Assembly (NCBI GenBank): GCA_028284185.1
Contig: JANQSG010000021.1
Location: forward strand, 291,954-355,953
Length of the DNA: 64,000 bases
Direction: 5' to 3'
DNA from: Kangiella sp.
GTDB taxonomy: Bacteria; Pseudomonadota; Gammaproteobacteria; Enterobacterales; Kangiellaceae
In this document: one piece after another, positions 35,548 through 45,334 of the stretch
Numbering within the stretch: position 1 is the stretch's first letter
Layout: every line of letters begins with the position of its first letter
Position numbers and translations under genes: made by a program
Notes under the pieces: model-generated
What the model was told of the DNA's origin: nothing
The model's database searches: none
What the model saw: the letters and a program-made list of their open reading frames with translations, nothing else

Positions 35548-36396
35548 CTAATGTTGCAAATATGGAACAGGACTAACCAACTCCACACCATCCATATTAC
35601 CAAAAATAAAGTCTAACCAGGCTTTATGACCGGCACCATAGACAATCACAATACGATCACCAGGTTTGGCCACATCAAGTAATTTAGCAGCAATCTTGGT
35701 ATTACGCATCATATAATAGGCAAAAACCTCAGCTCCTGGCTGCTTTTCACCTTGATCATACTTCAACATTTCCAAATAGAACTTTAAAGAAATAACAGGG
35801 CTGCCTTTTGAGTTTAAAGCTGCCAAATATTTGCCTAGAGTGTTTTCCTTATAGCTTGCAAAAAAATCATCAAGCTCTTTTTTGATTTGCCCAAAAGCGT
35901 GATTAAATTGCTCCTGTTGGCCACTATCAGCAAGGTGCTTAAAAAATTTATCCGCAGGAAAATAATCAGGCTCACCATCAGAAGCTTGTTCATCAATCCC
36001 ATAAACATTTTTAAGTCCTGCCATATGTGCCAGCCGATAACCCACTTGTACTGTTTCGTTAGGTTCTTTAAGCAGATCTTCCATTTTAAAGCTATGATAA
36101 TCCTTAGCAATATATTCAGGTTCTTTAGTCTGCTCCTCAACCGCTACCACGGTAGGTTTAAACCTCATTAAGTTATTGGCGATATCCTGCAGCTCTTTTT
36201 GCTTATTAGAGGTTAAAACACTATCAACTTTCTTATTGATTAGATCCTGACCAGGATTAGCGAAATGCTCCATACCAATAACCATAATTTGGATAGGTGC
36301 TTCACTTTGTAAATCCTTTTTTTCTTTATCAGCGAAAACTACCGAAGAAAAGAATAACATTAATAAAATGACAAGATGAATTATAGTCTTATACAT
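35548..36396 (-). CDS. DUF5694 exported protein (TraB/GumN-like)
   Basis: An ATG at 36426 is in frame, but the ATG at 36396 gives a normal signal peptide (MYKTIIHLVILLMLFFSSVVFA) after AAAGAAAA, so I use it (282 residues). Marks: IQIMVIGMEHFANPGQDLIN, KPTVVAVEEQTKEPEY, and the C-terminal DRIVIVYGAGHKAWLDF. The HF and GAGH motifs resemble TraB/GumN hydrolase-like proteins. Function unknown. Confidence 0.85.
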   Translation of the reverse strand: MYKTIIHLVILLMLFFSSVVFADKEKKDLQSEAPIQIMVIGMEHFANPGQDLINKKVDSVLTSNKQKELQDIANNLMRFKPTVVAVEEQTKEPEYIAKDYHSFKMEDLLKEPNETVQVGYRLAHMAGLKNVYGIDEQASDGEPDYFPADKFFKHLADSGQQEQFNHAFGQIKKELDDFFASYKENTLGKYLAALNSKGSPVISLKFYLEMLKYDQGEKQPGAEVFAYYMMRNTKIAAKLLDVAKPGDRIVIVYGAGHKAWLDFIFGNMDGVELVSPVPYLQH

Positions 36397-36549
36397 AAGA
36401 TTTTCTTTAATTTTGTGAATTTGCACTTATAAAGACAGATATTGGTATCAATTTAGATGCAAATAATTTTAAAATAGTTAATAGCACTATTTTTTATGGA
36501 AGCTCTAAGTTCCCAATTTTATAACTGCCTCTTATGCTCTCTACCAGAA

Positions 36550-36927
36550 CTAATCCCACCGGGTATCACAAACAGCAGTTCGTTGAATTAACTTTTTACC
36601 CGCAGCCAGTGCAATATTTAACTCCTCCCGTCTGACTAATAATGCCGTTGCATAATCACTAAAAGGTCCAACGGCATGACTTTTACCGAAAGCACCAGGT
36701 GTAGTTACCTCCTGGGAGCATTCAAAGATCTGTGAGTAATGAACACCTCTTTGATCATAAAAACCACCCTGGCTTTCTCGAATATAAAACCAATACTTCT
36801 CATTAGTCTTTGGTATATTAACATTAATCTTAGCTTTGGATTTTGATGCTAATTTATAAATAGGCTCATTTGGGGTATGAGAGCATGAAGCTAAAAACAT
36901 AGCCAATACCACTAATAAACATTTCAT
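36550..36927 (-). CDS. Small lipoprotein, unknown function
   Basis: 125 residues. Lipobox LASC gives lipidated Cys15. Two further cysteines (FECSQE, AVCDTRWD) could form a disulfide. No family recognised. Stand-alone, between DUF5694 and arfB. Confidence 0.72.
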   Translation of the reverse strand: MKCLLVVLAMFLASCSHTPNEPIYKLASKSKAKINVNIPKTNEKYWFYIRESQGGFYDQRGVHYSQIFECSQEVTTPGAFGKSHAVGPFSDYATALLVRREELNIALAAGKKLIQRTAVCDTRWD

Positions 36928-37036
36928 AAATACTCCTTTTATTCAGCTATTTTATAATTCTTTCTATAATCTAAACTACTCTTTAAATTAATTCCAAGTT
37001 ATTAATTTCTTATTATAACCCTGAACTTGCTTATAA

Positions 37037-37453
37037 TTAAAATTGTACCTTTCCTCTTAGAGATTTCTTTTGCTGGTTACGTTTTTTATTGTCGAGACGG
37101 CGCTTTTTAGAGCCGAGAGTTGGGTTGGTTTTGATCCGTTTCTTTTGAGTTTTGATGGCATTTTGGACAAAAGCTTTTAGACGGTTAGTGGCATCGTCGC
37201 GGTTTCTGGCTTGAGTGCGGTGAGTTTGCGCTTTGATGATCAACTCACCATTAGTGGTTAAACGATTATCTTTAACCGCTAATAACTTTTGCTTATAGAA
37301 ATCAGGGATTGATGAACTCTTAATATCCCACCGTAAATGGATCGCACTCGACACTTTATTCACATTCTGCCCACCTGCTCCTTGCGCACGGATAGCGGAA
37401 AACTCTAGTTCTTCAAAGTTGATATAAAGATTGTTGTTTATTGGTATTTTCAA
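37037..37453 (-). CDS. arfB: Alternative ribosome-rescue factor B
   Basis: 138 residues. The GGQ motif AQGAGGQNVNKV (residues 27-29) hydrolyses peptidyl-tRNA on stalled ribosomes. SAIHLRWDIKSSSIP and the basic C-terminal tail (KKRRLDNKKRNQQKKSLRGK), which reads the empty mRNA channel, fit ArfB/YaeJ at the usual length (140). It lies 24 bases after the Sel1 lipoprotein gene and may be the last gene of the propionate transcript. Confidence 0.95.
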   Translation of the reverse strand: MKIPINNNLYINFEELEFSAIRAQGAGGQNVNKVSSAIHLRWDIKSSSIPDFYKQKLLAVKDNRLTTNGELIIKAQTHRTQARNRDDATNRLKAFVQNAIKTQKKRIKTNPTLGSKKRRLDNKKRNQQKKSLRGKVQF

Positions 37454-37477
37454 TTTACTATATTAACAATTAAGTTA

Positions 37478-38389
37478 TTACTTAACTTCTATATTTTCAG
37501 CCAATGAGTAATATTTATTTGATACAGCAATATTTTTTTCTACGCCTATTCCATTTTTGTACATATAACCTAAATTTTTCGCTGAAGCATAACTTCCTAA
37601 CTCTGCTCCTTTTTTAAAAAGGGCCGCAGCTCTCTTTAAACTATTAACATCTCCTAAATGATAATAGATAAGACCTAAATTAAATACTGAGTCTACATCA
37701 TTGTTATTTACACCCTTTTGATAATAATATTTTGCTCGTTCTATATTTTTTTCAGTACCTTCGCCATGTTCATACATTCGGGCCAAATTAAAGTAAGAAT
37801 TCTCACATGATTTTTTTGCTGCCTTCGAATACCAGGCAAAAGCTTTAGAATAATCGTTATACTCATTAAGGTATAAGTTACCTAAGTTTGTTAAAGAGTC
37901 GCAATGAGGTTGCATTGCAGCTTTCAAGAACCATTTCTCAGCCTCTTTTAAATCTTTACTCACCCCCTTACCTTCAGCATATAAAATCCCAATATCATTT
38001 TTTGCTTCTATATTTCCTAGGTTAGAGGCTTCCATATAAATTTTCATGGCTTTTTCGTAGCTTTGTTTTACATGCCAACCATGAAAATACATGACTCCTA
38101 GTGCTCTTAAGGCATATGAGTCTTTATAGGATGCAGCAATTTCATAATTATCAAAAGCACGTTTATAATCAATATCAACCCCATAACCATTTAGGTAAAT
38201 GTTTCCTAGGTATGCTTTTGCATCTTTATATCTAGCCGTATTTGGCAGTTCTGTAAATAATGCTTTTGCTTTAGTGTAATCTTTTTGCATATAAGCTTTT
38301 ACGGCTTCATTATATTTTCTATCTAATGAGTGATTACATCCACTTACAAAAATTAAGCAAGTTAATAATATAAAGAATTTATAATTCAT
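37478..38389 (-). CDS. Sel1-repeat lipoprotein
   Basis: 303 residues. Lipobox VSGC (lipidated Cys18). At least six Sel1-like repeats follow (for example AKAYLGNIYLNGYGVDIDYK, LARMYEHGEGTEKNIERAKY, LGYMYKNGIGVEKNI). Such helical repeats bind partner proteins. The partner is unknown. 16 bases downstream of prpF, same strand. Confidence 0.9.
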   Translation of the reverse strand: MNYKFFILLTCLIFVSGCNHSLDRKYNEAVKAYMQKDYTKAKALFTELPNTARYKDAKAYLGNIYLNGYGVDIDYKRAFDNYEIAASYKDSYALRALGVMYFHGWHVKQSYEKAMKIYMEASNLGNIEAKNDIGILYAEGKGVSKDLKEAEKWFLKAAMQPHCDSLTNLGNLYLNEYNDYSKAFAWYSKAAKKSCENSYFNLARMYEHGEGTEKNIERAKYYYQKGVNNNDVDSVFNLGLIYYHLGDVNSLKRAAALFKKGAELGSYASAKNLGYMYKNGIGVEKNIAVSNKYYSLAENIEVK

Positions 38390-38405
38390 TGTTATTCCAA
38401 TTATT

Positions 38406-39623
38406 TTAATTAAATAATACTCGAATATTACCTTCCATTAATATTCTAGCACTGCGACTCATAATGACTTTCTTGGCTTTCCATTGGCCTTCTAATTCTT
38501 CAACGTCTGCACCAACTTTTAAGGTGCCTGAAGGATGGCCAAAACTAACACTATCTCGCTCTCCGCCACCTGCAGCTAAATTCACTAAAGTTCCAGGAAT
38601 GGCTGAAGCGGTTGCTATAGCCACTGCGGCAGTGCCCATCATGGCATGGTGTAATAAACCCATAGATAAAGCGCGAACATTTAAATCGATATCGTTTTCT
38701 GAAATAGCTTTACCACTAGAAGAGGTATAAGATTTTGCTGGTGCGACAAAAGCCACTTTTGGCGTATGTTGGCGAGTTTTAGCTTCTTCAATATTCGAAA
38801 TCAAACCCATTTTGATAGCACCATAAGCACGGATAGTCTCAAACATTTCTAGTGCTTTTTTATCGCCATTAATATTGCTTTGAAGCTCTGTGCCGTTAAA
38901 AGGGTTATCTGTACCATTACCTTGCATATTCGGTATTTCATCGGCATTTAAGAAAATGGTTGGTATGCCTGCAGTGATCATAGTCGCCTTGAAAGTCCCT
39001 ATCCCTGGAACTTCTAAATCATCCACTAAATTACCCGTTGGGAACATGGGGGTATCGTCTGATACAGGTTCAACAAATTCAACTTTTACTTCCGCTGCCG
39101 GGAAGGTGACACCATCGAGTTCAAAGTCGCCCGTCTCTTGCACTTGGCCATTGGTAATGGGCACATGAGCAATAATGGTTTTCTTGATATTGGCTTGCCA
39201 AATACGTACTACACAAATGCCATTTTCAGGAATACGTTCTGGATCAACTAAACCGCAACTAATCGCAAAAGGCGCCACTGCAGAACTTAAATTACCGCAG
39301 TTACCACTCCAATCCACAAAAGGCTTATCAATCGACACCTGACCAAATAAATAATCCACATCGTGATCGGCCTGTTCACTTTTAGAAACAATGACACACT
39401 TACTGGTACTGGAAGTCGCCCCACCCATACCATCGGTTTGCTTACCATAAGGATCGGGACTGCCGATCACTCGTAGCAATAATTTATCGCGTGCTTCGCC
39501 AGCAATCTGCGCCACTTCCGGTAAATCGGTTAGCTTAAAAAACACACCTTTAGAAGTACCGCCACGCATATAGGTGGCTGGGATACGTATTTGTGGTGGA
39601 AAGTTTTGAGATTTATATTCCAT
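38406..39623 (-). CDS. prpF: 2-methylaconitate cis-trans isomerase
   Basis: 405 residues from the ATG at 39623 (SD AGGTAAG). The ATG at 39638 lies inside an intergenic repeat and is less likely. PrpF marks: IPATYMRGGTSKGVFF, RVIGSPDPYGKQTDGMGGATSSTSK, VDWSGNCGNLSSAVAPFA. It works with AcnD to convert 2-methylcitrate to the isomer used next in the cycle. Separated from acnD by 209 bases filled with repeats. Confidence 0.95.
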   Translation of the reverse strand: MEYKSQNFPPQIRIPATYMRGGTSKGVFFKLTDLPEVAQIAGEARDKLLLRVIGSPDPYGKQTDGMGGATSSTSKCVIVSKSEQADHDVDYLFGQVSIDKPFVDWSGNCGNLSSAVAPFAISCGLVDPERIPENGICVVRIWQANIKKTIIAHVPITNGQVQETGDFELDGVTFPAAEVKVEFVEPVSDDTPMFPTGNLVDDLEVPGIGTFKATMITAGIPTIFLNADEIPNMQGNGTDNPFNGTELQSNINGDKKALEMFETIRAYGAIKMGLISNIEEAKTRQHTPKVAFVAPAKSYTSSSGKAISENDIDLNVRALSMGLLHHAMMGTAAVAIATASAIPGTLVNLAAGGGERDSVSFGHPSGTLKVGADVEELEGQWKAKKVIMSRSARILMEGNIRVLFN

Positions 39624-39633
39624 ACTCTTACCT

Positions 39634-39713
39634 GTCATTCCAAACTAGATTTGGAATCTTCTTAATATTTGCATTGCCTTTATGAGATCCTGAATCAAGC
39701 TCAGGATGACATT
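39634..39713. repeat. REP-like inverted-repeat element, copy A
   Basis: About 80 bases beginning TGTCATTCCAAACTAGATT and ending AGCTCAGGATGACA. The ends are inverted copies of each other, and each end can also fold by itself. The inner stretch CATTGCCTTTATGAGATCCT is the same in copy B (44043-44132). Lies between acnD and prpF. Confidence 0.75.
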
Positions 39714-39727
39714 GATATATTTATGAA

Positions 39728-39772
39728 ATTCCTGCGAACGACCAAAGGAAGTACCTTTAGGTAAGCAGGAAT
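39728..39772. repeat. Second hairpin element in acnD-prpF gap
   Basis: ATTCCTGC (39728-39735) pairs with GCAGGAAT (39765-39772). Inside it AAAGG and CCTTT pair around AAGTA. No T run, so not a terminator. Looks like a different repeat family placed next to copy A. Confidence 0.5.
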
Positions 39773-39832
39773 CCACTTTAACGACAATGCAAACCTTATT
39801 AGTAGACCCCAGCCTACACAGGGGTTTCGTTA

Positions 39833-42439
39833 TTAATTATTCGAAGCTAAAAAATCGTTAGCAAAACGCTGAAGTACCCCACCAGCATCGTAAATAGAAA
39901 CTTCTTCCGCAGTATCTAAACGAGACTTCACCGGGATCTTAACTTGTTCACCGTTTTTGTGAGTTACGATAACCGTCATGTCTGAACCCGGGCTAATCTC
40001 ACCTTCAACATCGAAAGTTTCGGTACCATCAATATTATAAGTTTTGCGAGTTTCGCCATTAATAAACTCTAGTGGCAAGACCCCCATACCAATCAAGTTA
40101 GTACGATGAATACGCTCAAAGCCTTCGGCTACGATAACTTCAACACCAGCAAGACGCACACCTTTTGCTGCCCAGTCTCGTGATGAACCCTGACCATAGT
40201 CTGCACCCGCTACGATAATTAGAGGCTGCTTGCGCTTCATATAGGTTTCGATAGTTTCCCACATGCGCATTTCAGTACCTTCTGGCTCAAGACGCGCTAG
40301 AGAACCTTGCTTAATCTCACCATTTTCGTCACGTACCATTTCATTTAACAGCTTTGGATTAGCGAAAGTAGCACGCTGGGCTGTTAAGTGATCACCACGA
40401 TGTGTTGCATAAGAGTTGTAGTCTTCTTCAGGCAAGCCCATCTTATCAAGATAAGCACCTGCGGCACTCGACTTTTGAATGGCGTTAGATGGTGACAAGT
40501 GATCGGTAGTAATGTTATCGCCAAGTACCGCTAATGGACGCATACCTTTCATAGTACGCTCGCCAGCTAATGTACCTTCCCAGTAAGGAGGACGACGAAT
40601 ATAGGTACTCATTGGGCGCCAGTCATAAAGTGGATCTGACTTTTCACCCATATCAACTTCAACATTAAACATTGGCTCATAAACTTTTGCGAAATGCTCA
40701 GGCTTAACACTTTGTTTGATCACTGCATTGATTTCTTCGTCAGTTGGCCAAATGTCTTTTAAGGTAATGGAGTTACCGTCAGCATCGTGACCTAATGGAT
40801 CTTTTTCGATATCAAAACGAATCGAACCGGCGATTGCATAAGCAACGACTAATGGCGGTGATGCTAAGAACGCTTGATCGGCATGAGGATGAATACGACC
40901 ATCGAAGTTTCTGTTTCCCGATAAAACCGCCGTTGAATATAAATCGCGATCTAAAATTTCTTGTTTGATTTTTGGATCTAGAGCACCACTCATACCGTTA
41001 CAAGAAGTACAAGCATAAGCTACAACACCAAACCCTAACTGCTCAAGCTCTGGTAAAAGATTCGCTTCTTCTAAGTATAGAGTTACTGCTTTAGATCCTG
41101 GAGCTAACGATGTTTTTACCCAAGGTTTACGAGTTAAGCCAAGTTTGTTAGCGTTACGGGCGATTAAGCCTGCTGCAATCATATTGCGCGGGTTTGAAGT
41201 ATTAGTACAGCTGGTGATAGCTGCAATAATACAAGCGCCGTCCGGCATCAAACCGTCTTCAGAAGAGTAGTCACCGTCACTCTCTTTACGAGCTATGCCT
41301 TTCTCAGCTAAATCTTTTACCGCTACACGGGCATGAGGATTTGATGGTCCTGCAATATTCATACCAACAGAAGATAAGTCAAAAGTTAATACACGCTCGT
41401 ATTCAGCTTTTACTAAGTCGTCTGCCCAAAGACCTGTTTCTTTAGCATAGTTTTCAACTAGCTTAACTTGCTCGGCATCACGACCAGTCAGGGTTAAGTA
41501 ATCAATGGTTTGCTGATCGATATAGAACATGGCAGCAGTGGCACCAAACTCAGGAGTCATGTTCGAGATCGTTGCACGATCTCCTAGTGTTAATGCGTTA
41601 GCACCTTCGCCAAAGAATTCTAAGTAGCTTGAAACTACTTTTTCGTTTCTCAAGAATTCAGTTAATGCTAAAACGATATCAGTTGATGTAATGCCAGCTT
41701 GAGGTTTGCCAGTCATCTCAACACCAATAATATCTGGAAGACGCATATAAGAAGCACGGCCAAGCATGACACTTTCTGCTTCAAGGCCACCAACACCAAC
41801 TGAGATAACACCTAAAGCATCTACCATTGGTGTGTGACTATCTGTACCCACCAGCGTATCAGGAAATGCTACATTGTCTTTGATTTGTACTACAGGCGAC
41901 ATACGCTCCAAATTAATCTGGTGCATAATACCGTTACCTGGTGGTACTACGTTTACATTTTTAAATGCAGTTTTACACCAGTTAATGAAATGGAAACGAT
42001 CTTCGTTACGACGATCTTCGATAGCACGATTTTTCTCAAAAGCATTTTCTTCGTAACCCGCGTGTTCAACTGCCAAAGAATGATCAACAATCAATTGGGT
42101 TGGAACCACTGGGTTGATTTGTGCAGGGTCACCACCTTTTTCTGCAATGGCATCACGAAGTCCAGCCAAGTCAACAAAAGCAGTTTGACCTAAAATATCA
42201 TGACACACTACACGCGCAGGAAACCAAGGAAAATCCAAATCCGTCTTTCGGTAAATAATTTGCTTTAAGGAGTCAGTTAATTTTTCCGGTTCACGGCGAC
42301 GAACTAAATTTTCTGCCAATACTTTTGAGGTGTATGGAAGTTTATCGTATGAACCTGGCTCAATCGCTTCCACTGCTTCACGCGTATCAAAAAAATCTAA
42401 ATTACTGTTTGGTAATGCTTTACGGAAATTGGTGTTCAT
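39833..42439 (-). CDS. acnD: 2-methylcitrate dehydratase, Fe/S-dependent
   Basis: 868 residues, a little shorter than AcnA (about 890) and right for AcnD. [4Fe-4S] cysteines: SCTNTSNP near 410 and CTSCNGMSG near 479. Other aconitase strings are DSHTPMVDALGV and GADYGQGSSRDWAAKG. The neighbours prpF, prpC and prpB support AcnD rather than TCA aconitase. It dehydrates 2-methylcitrate; PrpF then isomerises the product. Confidence 0.95.
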   Translation of the reverse strand: MNTNFRKALPNSNLDFFDTREAVEAIEPGSYDKLPYTSKVLAENLVRRREPEKLTDSLKQIIYRKTDLDFPWFPARVVCHDILGQTAFVDLAGLRDAIAEKGGDPAQINPVVPTQLIVDHSLAVEHAGYEENAFEKNRAIEDRRNEDRFHFINWCKTAFKNVNVVPPGNGIMHQINLERMSPVVQIKDNVAFPDTLVGTDSHTPMVDALGVISVGVGGLEAESVMLGRASYMRLPDIIGVEMTGKPQAGITSTDIVLALTEFLRNEKVVSSYLEFFGEGANALTLGDRATISNMTPEFGATAAMFYIDQQTIDYLTLTGRDAEQVKLVENYAKETGLWADDLVKAEYERVLTFDLSSVGMNIAGPSNPHARVAVKDLAEKGIARKESDGDYSSEDGLMPDGACIIAAITSCTNTSNPRNMIAAGLIARNANKLGLTRKPWVKTSLAPGSKAVTLYLEEANLLPELEQLGFGVVAYACTSCNGMSGALDPKIKQEILDRDLYSTAVLSGNRNFDGRIHPHADQAFLASPPLVVAYAIAGSIRFDIEKDPLGHDADGNSITLKDIWPTDEEINAVIKQSVKPEHFAKVYEPMFNVEVDMGEKSDPLYDWRPMSTYIRRPPYWEGTLAGERTMKGMRPLAVLGDNITTDHLSPSNAIQKSSAAGAYLDKMGLPEEDYNSYATHRGDHLTAQRATFANPKLLNEMVRDENGEIKQGSLARLEPEGTEMRMWETIETYMKRKQPLIIVAGADYGQGSSRDWAAKGVRLAGVEVIVAEGFERIHRTNLIGMGVLPLEFINGETRKTYNIDGTETFDVEGEISPGSDMTVIVTHKNGEQVKIPVKSRLDTAEEVSIYDAGGVLQRFANDFLASNN

Positions 42440-42491
42440 AAATAAAATTTAAATTCTTTAGTTAATTATCAGCATCTGTTATTAAGGTGGT

Positions 42492-42833
42492 TTATCTAAT
42501 ATAGACAGACCAGCCATTTGCATTTTCATTGATTACTTGTCCAGCCCAATGAAAACTTACTTCCACACATCTTCCAGAATAAAACCTCATTTCTTTTTTT
42601 GCATTTAAAGCAGATAAAGCCATTGACAAAACGCTATTAAATGAAGGGTCTGAACGTTTAATAAATACAAAGTTTGGCTTGCCGCACTCATTCGGATCAC
42701 CATAATTACCGTGAATCAAAACTCCATCACTGACTAACTCTACAGATGTTGGGATAGCCCAATTAGAATAACCTCCTGCATATACAATTTGTCCAACGGT
42801 TACTAGCACAATAGATAGAAAAATTTTTTTCAT
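42492..42833 (-). CDS. Small exported Cys-pair protein, orphan copy in the prp operon
   Basis: 113 residues. Signal peptide MKKIFLSIVLVTVGQIVYAGG. The mature part is clearly homologous to copy 2 of the left-edge cassette (7525-7869): WAIPTSVELV/YAVPTKLEVV, GDPNEC/GNPGEC, MALSALNAKK/TALTAFTANKK, RCVEVSFHW/SCVNMGWHG. The SD AAGGAG is good. It sits 11 bases after prpC and 52 before acnD on the same strand, so it should be expressed with the propionate genes. An exported protein inside a cytoplasmic catabolic operon is odd. Function unknown. Confidence 0.83.
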   Translation of the reverse strand: MKKIFLSIVLVTVGQIVYAGGYSNWAIPTSVELVSDGVLIHGNYGDPNECGKPNFVFIKRSDPSFNSVLSMALSALNAKKEMRFYSGRCVEVSFHWAGQVINENANGWSVYIR

Positions 42834-42844
42834 GAAATCGCTCC

Positions 42845-43999
42845 TTAATCTCTTTGCCCAATAGGGACAAACTCTAAATTGTCTGGCCCATAATAATTCG
42901 CTGACGGACGAATAATTTTCCCATCAACTCTTTGCTCCATTACGTGAGCAGCCCAACCAGTAATACGAGAACATACAAAAATAGGCGTAAACATCGAAGT
43001 TGGAATCCCCATTTTGTTGTAAGAAACCGCTGAGAACCAATCCAAGTTAGGGAACATTTTCTTTTCATCCCACATGACAGTTTCTAGGCGCTCAGCAACA
43101 TCATAAAGTTTCATGTCGCCCTGCTCTTCAGAAAGTTCTTTTGCTACTTTCTTAATCACTTCGTTACGTGGATCAGATACTGTATAAACTGGGTGGCCGA
43201 AACCTATTACGATTTCTTTACGCGCTAAACGTTCTTTAATATCTGTTTCTGCATGATCAGCATCGTCATAACGCATTTGGATATCTAACGCCACTTCGTT
43301 TGCACCACCGTGCTTAGGACCACGAAGAGCACCAATACCACCACAAATTGCTGAGTACATATCTGAACCTGTACCTGTGATAACACGGCTTGTGAAGGTT
43401 GATGCGTTAAACTCATGCTCAGCATATAAGTTTAATGAAATCTGCATCGCGCGAACCCATGAATCAGGGCAAGATTCACCGTGTAATAAATGTAAGAAGT
43501 GACCAGCAATTGATTCTTCGTCTGTTTCAAGGTCGATACATACGCCATTGTGTGAGAAGTGATACCAGTACAATAACATTGATGGGAAAGAAGCCATTAA
43601 GCGATCAGCAATATCTTTTGCTTCATTCATTGGCTGGCTTTCACGCTCTGGTAAAACTGTACCTAGCATTGAACAACCCGTACGTAATACATCCATTGGG
43701 TGAGCATTTGCAGGAATTAATTCTAAAGCATCTTGTACTAATGCAGGTAAACCACGTAATGCTTTTAGTTTACGCTTATAGTTTTTAAGTTCAGCAGAAT
43801 TTGGTAATTTTCCGTGAATCAATAAGTGAGCAACTTCTTCAAACTCACAAGCTTCTGCTAAGTCTAAAATATCGTAACCACGGTAGTGTAAATCGTTACC
43901 TGTACGTCCGACTGTACATAATTCTGTGTTACCCGCAGCAACACCTGATAGTGCTACCGACTTCTTTGGCTTAGGTAATTTTTGTTCTTGATCTGACAT
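42845..43999 (-). CDS. prpC: 2-methylcitrate synthase
   Basis: 384 residues, a citrate synthase superfamily member. Catalytic residues are visible in [31 protein letters not shown] (His) and [49 protein letters not shown] is typical of PrpC (shown in part). It joins propionyl-CoA with oxaloacetate. Confidence 0.95.
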   Translation of the reverse strand: MSDQEQKLPKPKKSVALSGVAAGNTELCTVGRTGNDLHYRGYDILDLAEACEFEEVAHLLIHGKLPNSAELKNYKRKLKALRGLPALVQDALELIPANAHPMDVLRTGCSMLGTVLPERESQPMNEAKDIADRLMASFPSMLLYWYHFSHNGVCIDLETDEESIAGHFLHLLHGESCPDSWVRAMQISLNLYAEHEFNASTFTSRVITGTGSDMYSAICGGIGALRGPKHGGANEVALDIQMRYDDADHAETDIKERLARKEIVIGFGHPVYTVSDPRNEVIKKVAKELSEEQGDMKLYDVAERLETVMWDEKKMFPNLDWFSAVSYNKMGIPTSMFTPIFVCSRITGWAAHVMEQRVDGKIIRPSANYYGPDNLEFVPIGQRD

Positions 44000-44042
44000 T
44001 ATTAACTCCTACATTAAAACCTTGAAAATTCTTTTGATTTTT

Positions 44043-44132
44043 AATTGTCATCCTGAACCAGATTCAGGATTTTCTAACCATTGTATTGCCTTTATGAGAT
44101 CCTGATTTACATCAGGATGACACTAATACTTA
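44043..44132. repeat. REP-like inverted-repeat element, copy B
   Basis: Begins TGTCATCCTGAACCAGATT and ends ATCAGGATGACA, with the shared centre TATTGCCTTTATGAGATCCT. It fills the gap between prpB and prpC. Closely similar to copy A at 39634-39713. Confidence 0.75.
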
Positions 44133-44135
44133 GTG

Positions 44136-45014
44136 TCACTTCTCTTTACCTTCAGAAAAAAGTGTATCTAATTTTTGCTCATACTCGTGATAGCCTAAAT
44201 GAGCATAAAGTTCTTCACGAGTTTGCATAATGTCAACAACATCACGTTGATGACCATTTGCTAAAACTGATTTATAAAAAGTTTCTGCTGCTCTATTCAT
44301 AGCGCGATAAGCACCACAACAATAAAGCACGATATCAACACCAACGCCTCCTAACTCTTCACAGGAGAACAATGGTGTCGCACCAAATTCAGTAATGTTA
44401 GCTAGGATTGGCGCATCAACTTGCGACTTAAACGTTTGGTAATCTTCCAATGTACGCATCGCTTCTGGAAAAATCATATCGGCACCCGCTTCAAGACAAG
44501 CATTTGCACGATCAATAGCAGACTGCATGCCTTCTACCGCTAGCGCATCAGTACGCGCCATAATGACAAAATTTTCATCAGTACGAGCATCTACTGCCGA
44601 CTTAATTCGATCAACCATTTCTTGCTCGGAAACGATTTCTTTACCAGGTCTATGGCCGCAACGTTTTGTTGCTACCTGATCTTCCATGTGGAAACCAGCG
44701 GCACCAGATTTAATTAAAGCTCGTGTGGTACGCGCAATGTTAAAAGTGCCACCGAAACCTGTATCAATGTCTACAATCAAAGGTAATGAGCATACGTCTG
44801 TAATACGACGGATATCGACTAATAAATCTTCCGCGGTAGAAATACCCAAATCTGGCATACCTAATGAATTAGCAGCCACACCGCCACCTGAAAGATAAAC
44901 TGCTTTATGACCAACAGCTTCAGCCATACGTGCTGCATAAGCCGTGATAGTACCCATTAATTGTAGCGGATGGTTTTCTGCAACCGCTTGACGAAATTTT
45001 AAACCTGCACTCAT
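44136..45014 (-). CDS. prpB: Methylisocitrate lyase
   Basis: 292 residues, an isocitrate lyase superfamily member. VDIDTGFGG binds Mg2+, [12 protein letters not shown] is the catalytic cysteine loop (KRCGHR), and [11 protein letters not shown] follows. Size as in PrpB (296). It splits 2-methylisocitrate to pyruvate and succinate. 10 bases downstream of the small membrane-protein gene. Confidence 0.96.
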   Translation of the reverse strand: MSAGLKFRQAVAENHPLQLMGTITAYAARMAEAVGHKAVYLSGGGVAANSLGMPDLGISTAEDLLVDIRRITDVCSLPLIVDIDTGFGGTFNIARTTRALIKSGAAGFHMEDQVATKRCGHRPGKEIVSEQEMVDRIKSAVDARTDENFVIMARTDALAVEGMQSAIDRANACLEAGADMIFPEAMRTLEDYQTFKSQVDAPILANITEFGATPLFSCEELGGVGVDIVLYCCGAYRAMNRAAETFYKSVLANGHQRDVVDIMQTREELYAHLGYHEYEQKLDTLFSEGKEK

Positions 45015-45024
45015 GAGTTTTTCT

Positions 45025-45324
45025 CTATAGTTTATTAAACCAAAACATAGTGCCTACATCAGGAGTCGACGTATTAACATCTTTGTCTCCGGCCATAAGC
45101 TTCTTCACTTGTTTTCTTAATCTAAAAATATTTATTAATGACTGTATAACTACTAAGCCAGCGAGTATAAAAACAGCTAGTCCCCACATACTTTCATCTA
45201 TCGCTTTTGATAAGCCACCTAAACTGATCAAAGTTGTTATTACCAGTGTAATAATGTTTTTATGTTGTGCTTGTTTTATCAAATGATAAATATCAACCGC
45301 ACTTTCCCTTCTTCGCCTTCTCAT
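45025..45324 (-). CDS. Small two-span membrane protein in prp operon
   Basis: 99 residues. A strongly basic start ([11 protein letters not shown]), two hydrophobic helices ([36 protein letters not shown]), then a basic loop and polar tail. I do not recognise the family. Tightly placed, 10 bases from both fumarase and prpB, so cotranscribed; possibly a transporter accessory, but that is speculation. Confidence 0.7.
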   Translation of the reverse strand: MRRRRRESAVDIYHLIKQAQHKNIITLVITTLISLGGLSKAIDESMWGLAVFILAGLVVIQSLINIFRLRKQVKKLMAGDKDVNTSTPDVGTMFWFNKL

Positions 45325-45334
45325 ATAGCCAAAA

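Noticed and set aside
39798..39826. CCCC...GGGG hairpin after acnD as a terminator
   Set aside because: On the minus strand it is not followed by a T run, so it is not a terminator for acnD.
39833..42439. AcnA-type TCA aconitase
   Set aside because: The length and the neighbours prpF, prpC and prpB favour AcnD; PrpF is needed only with AcnD.
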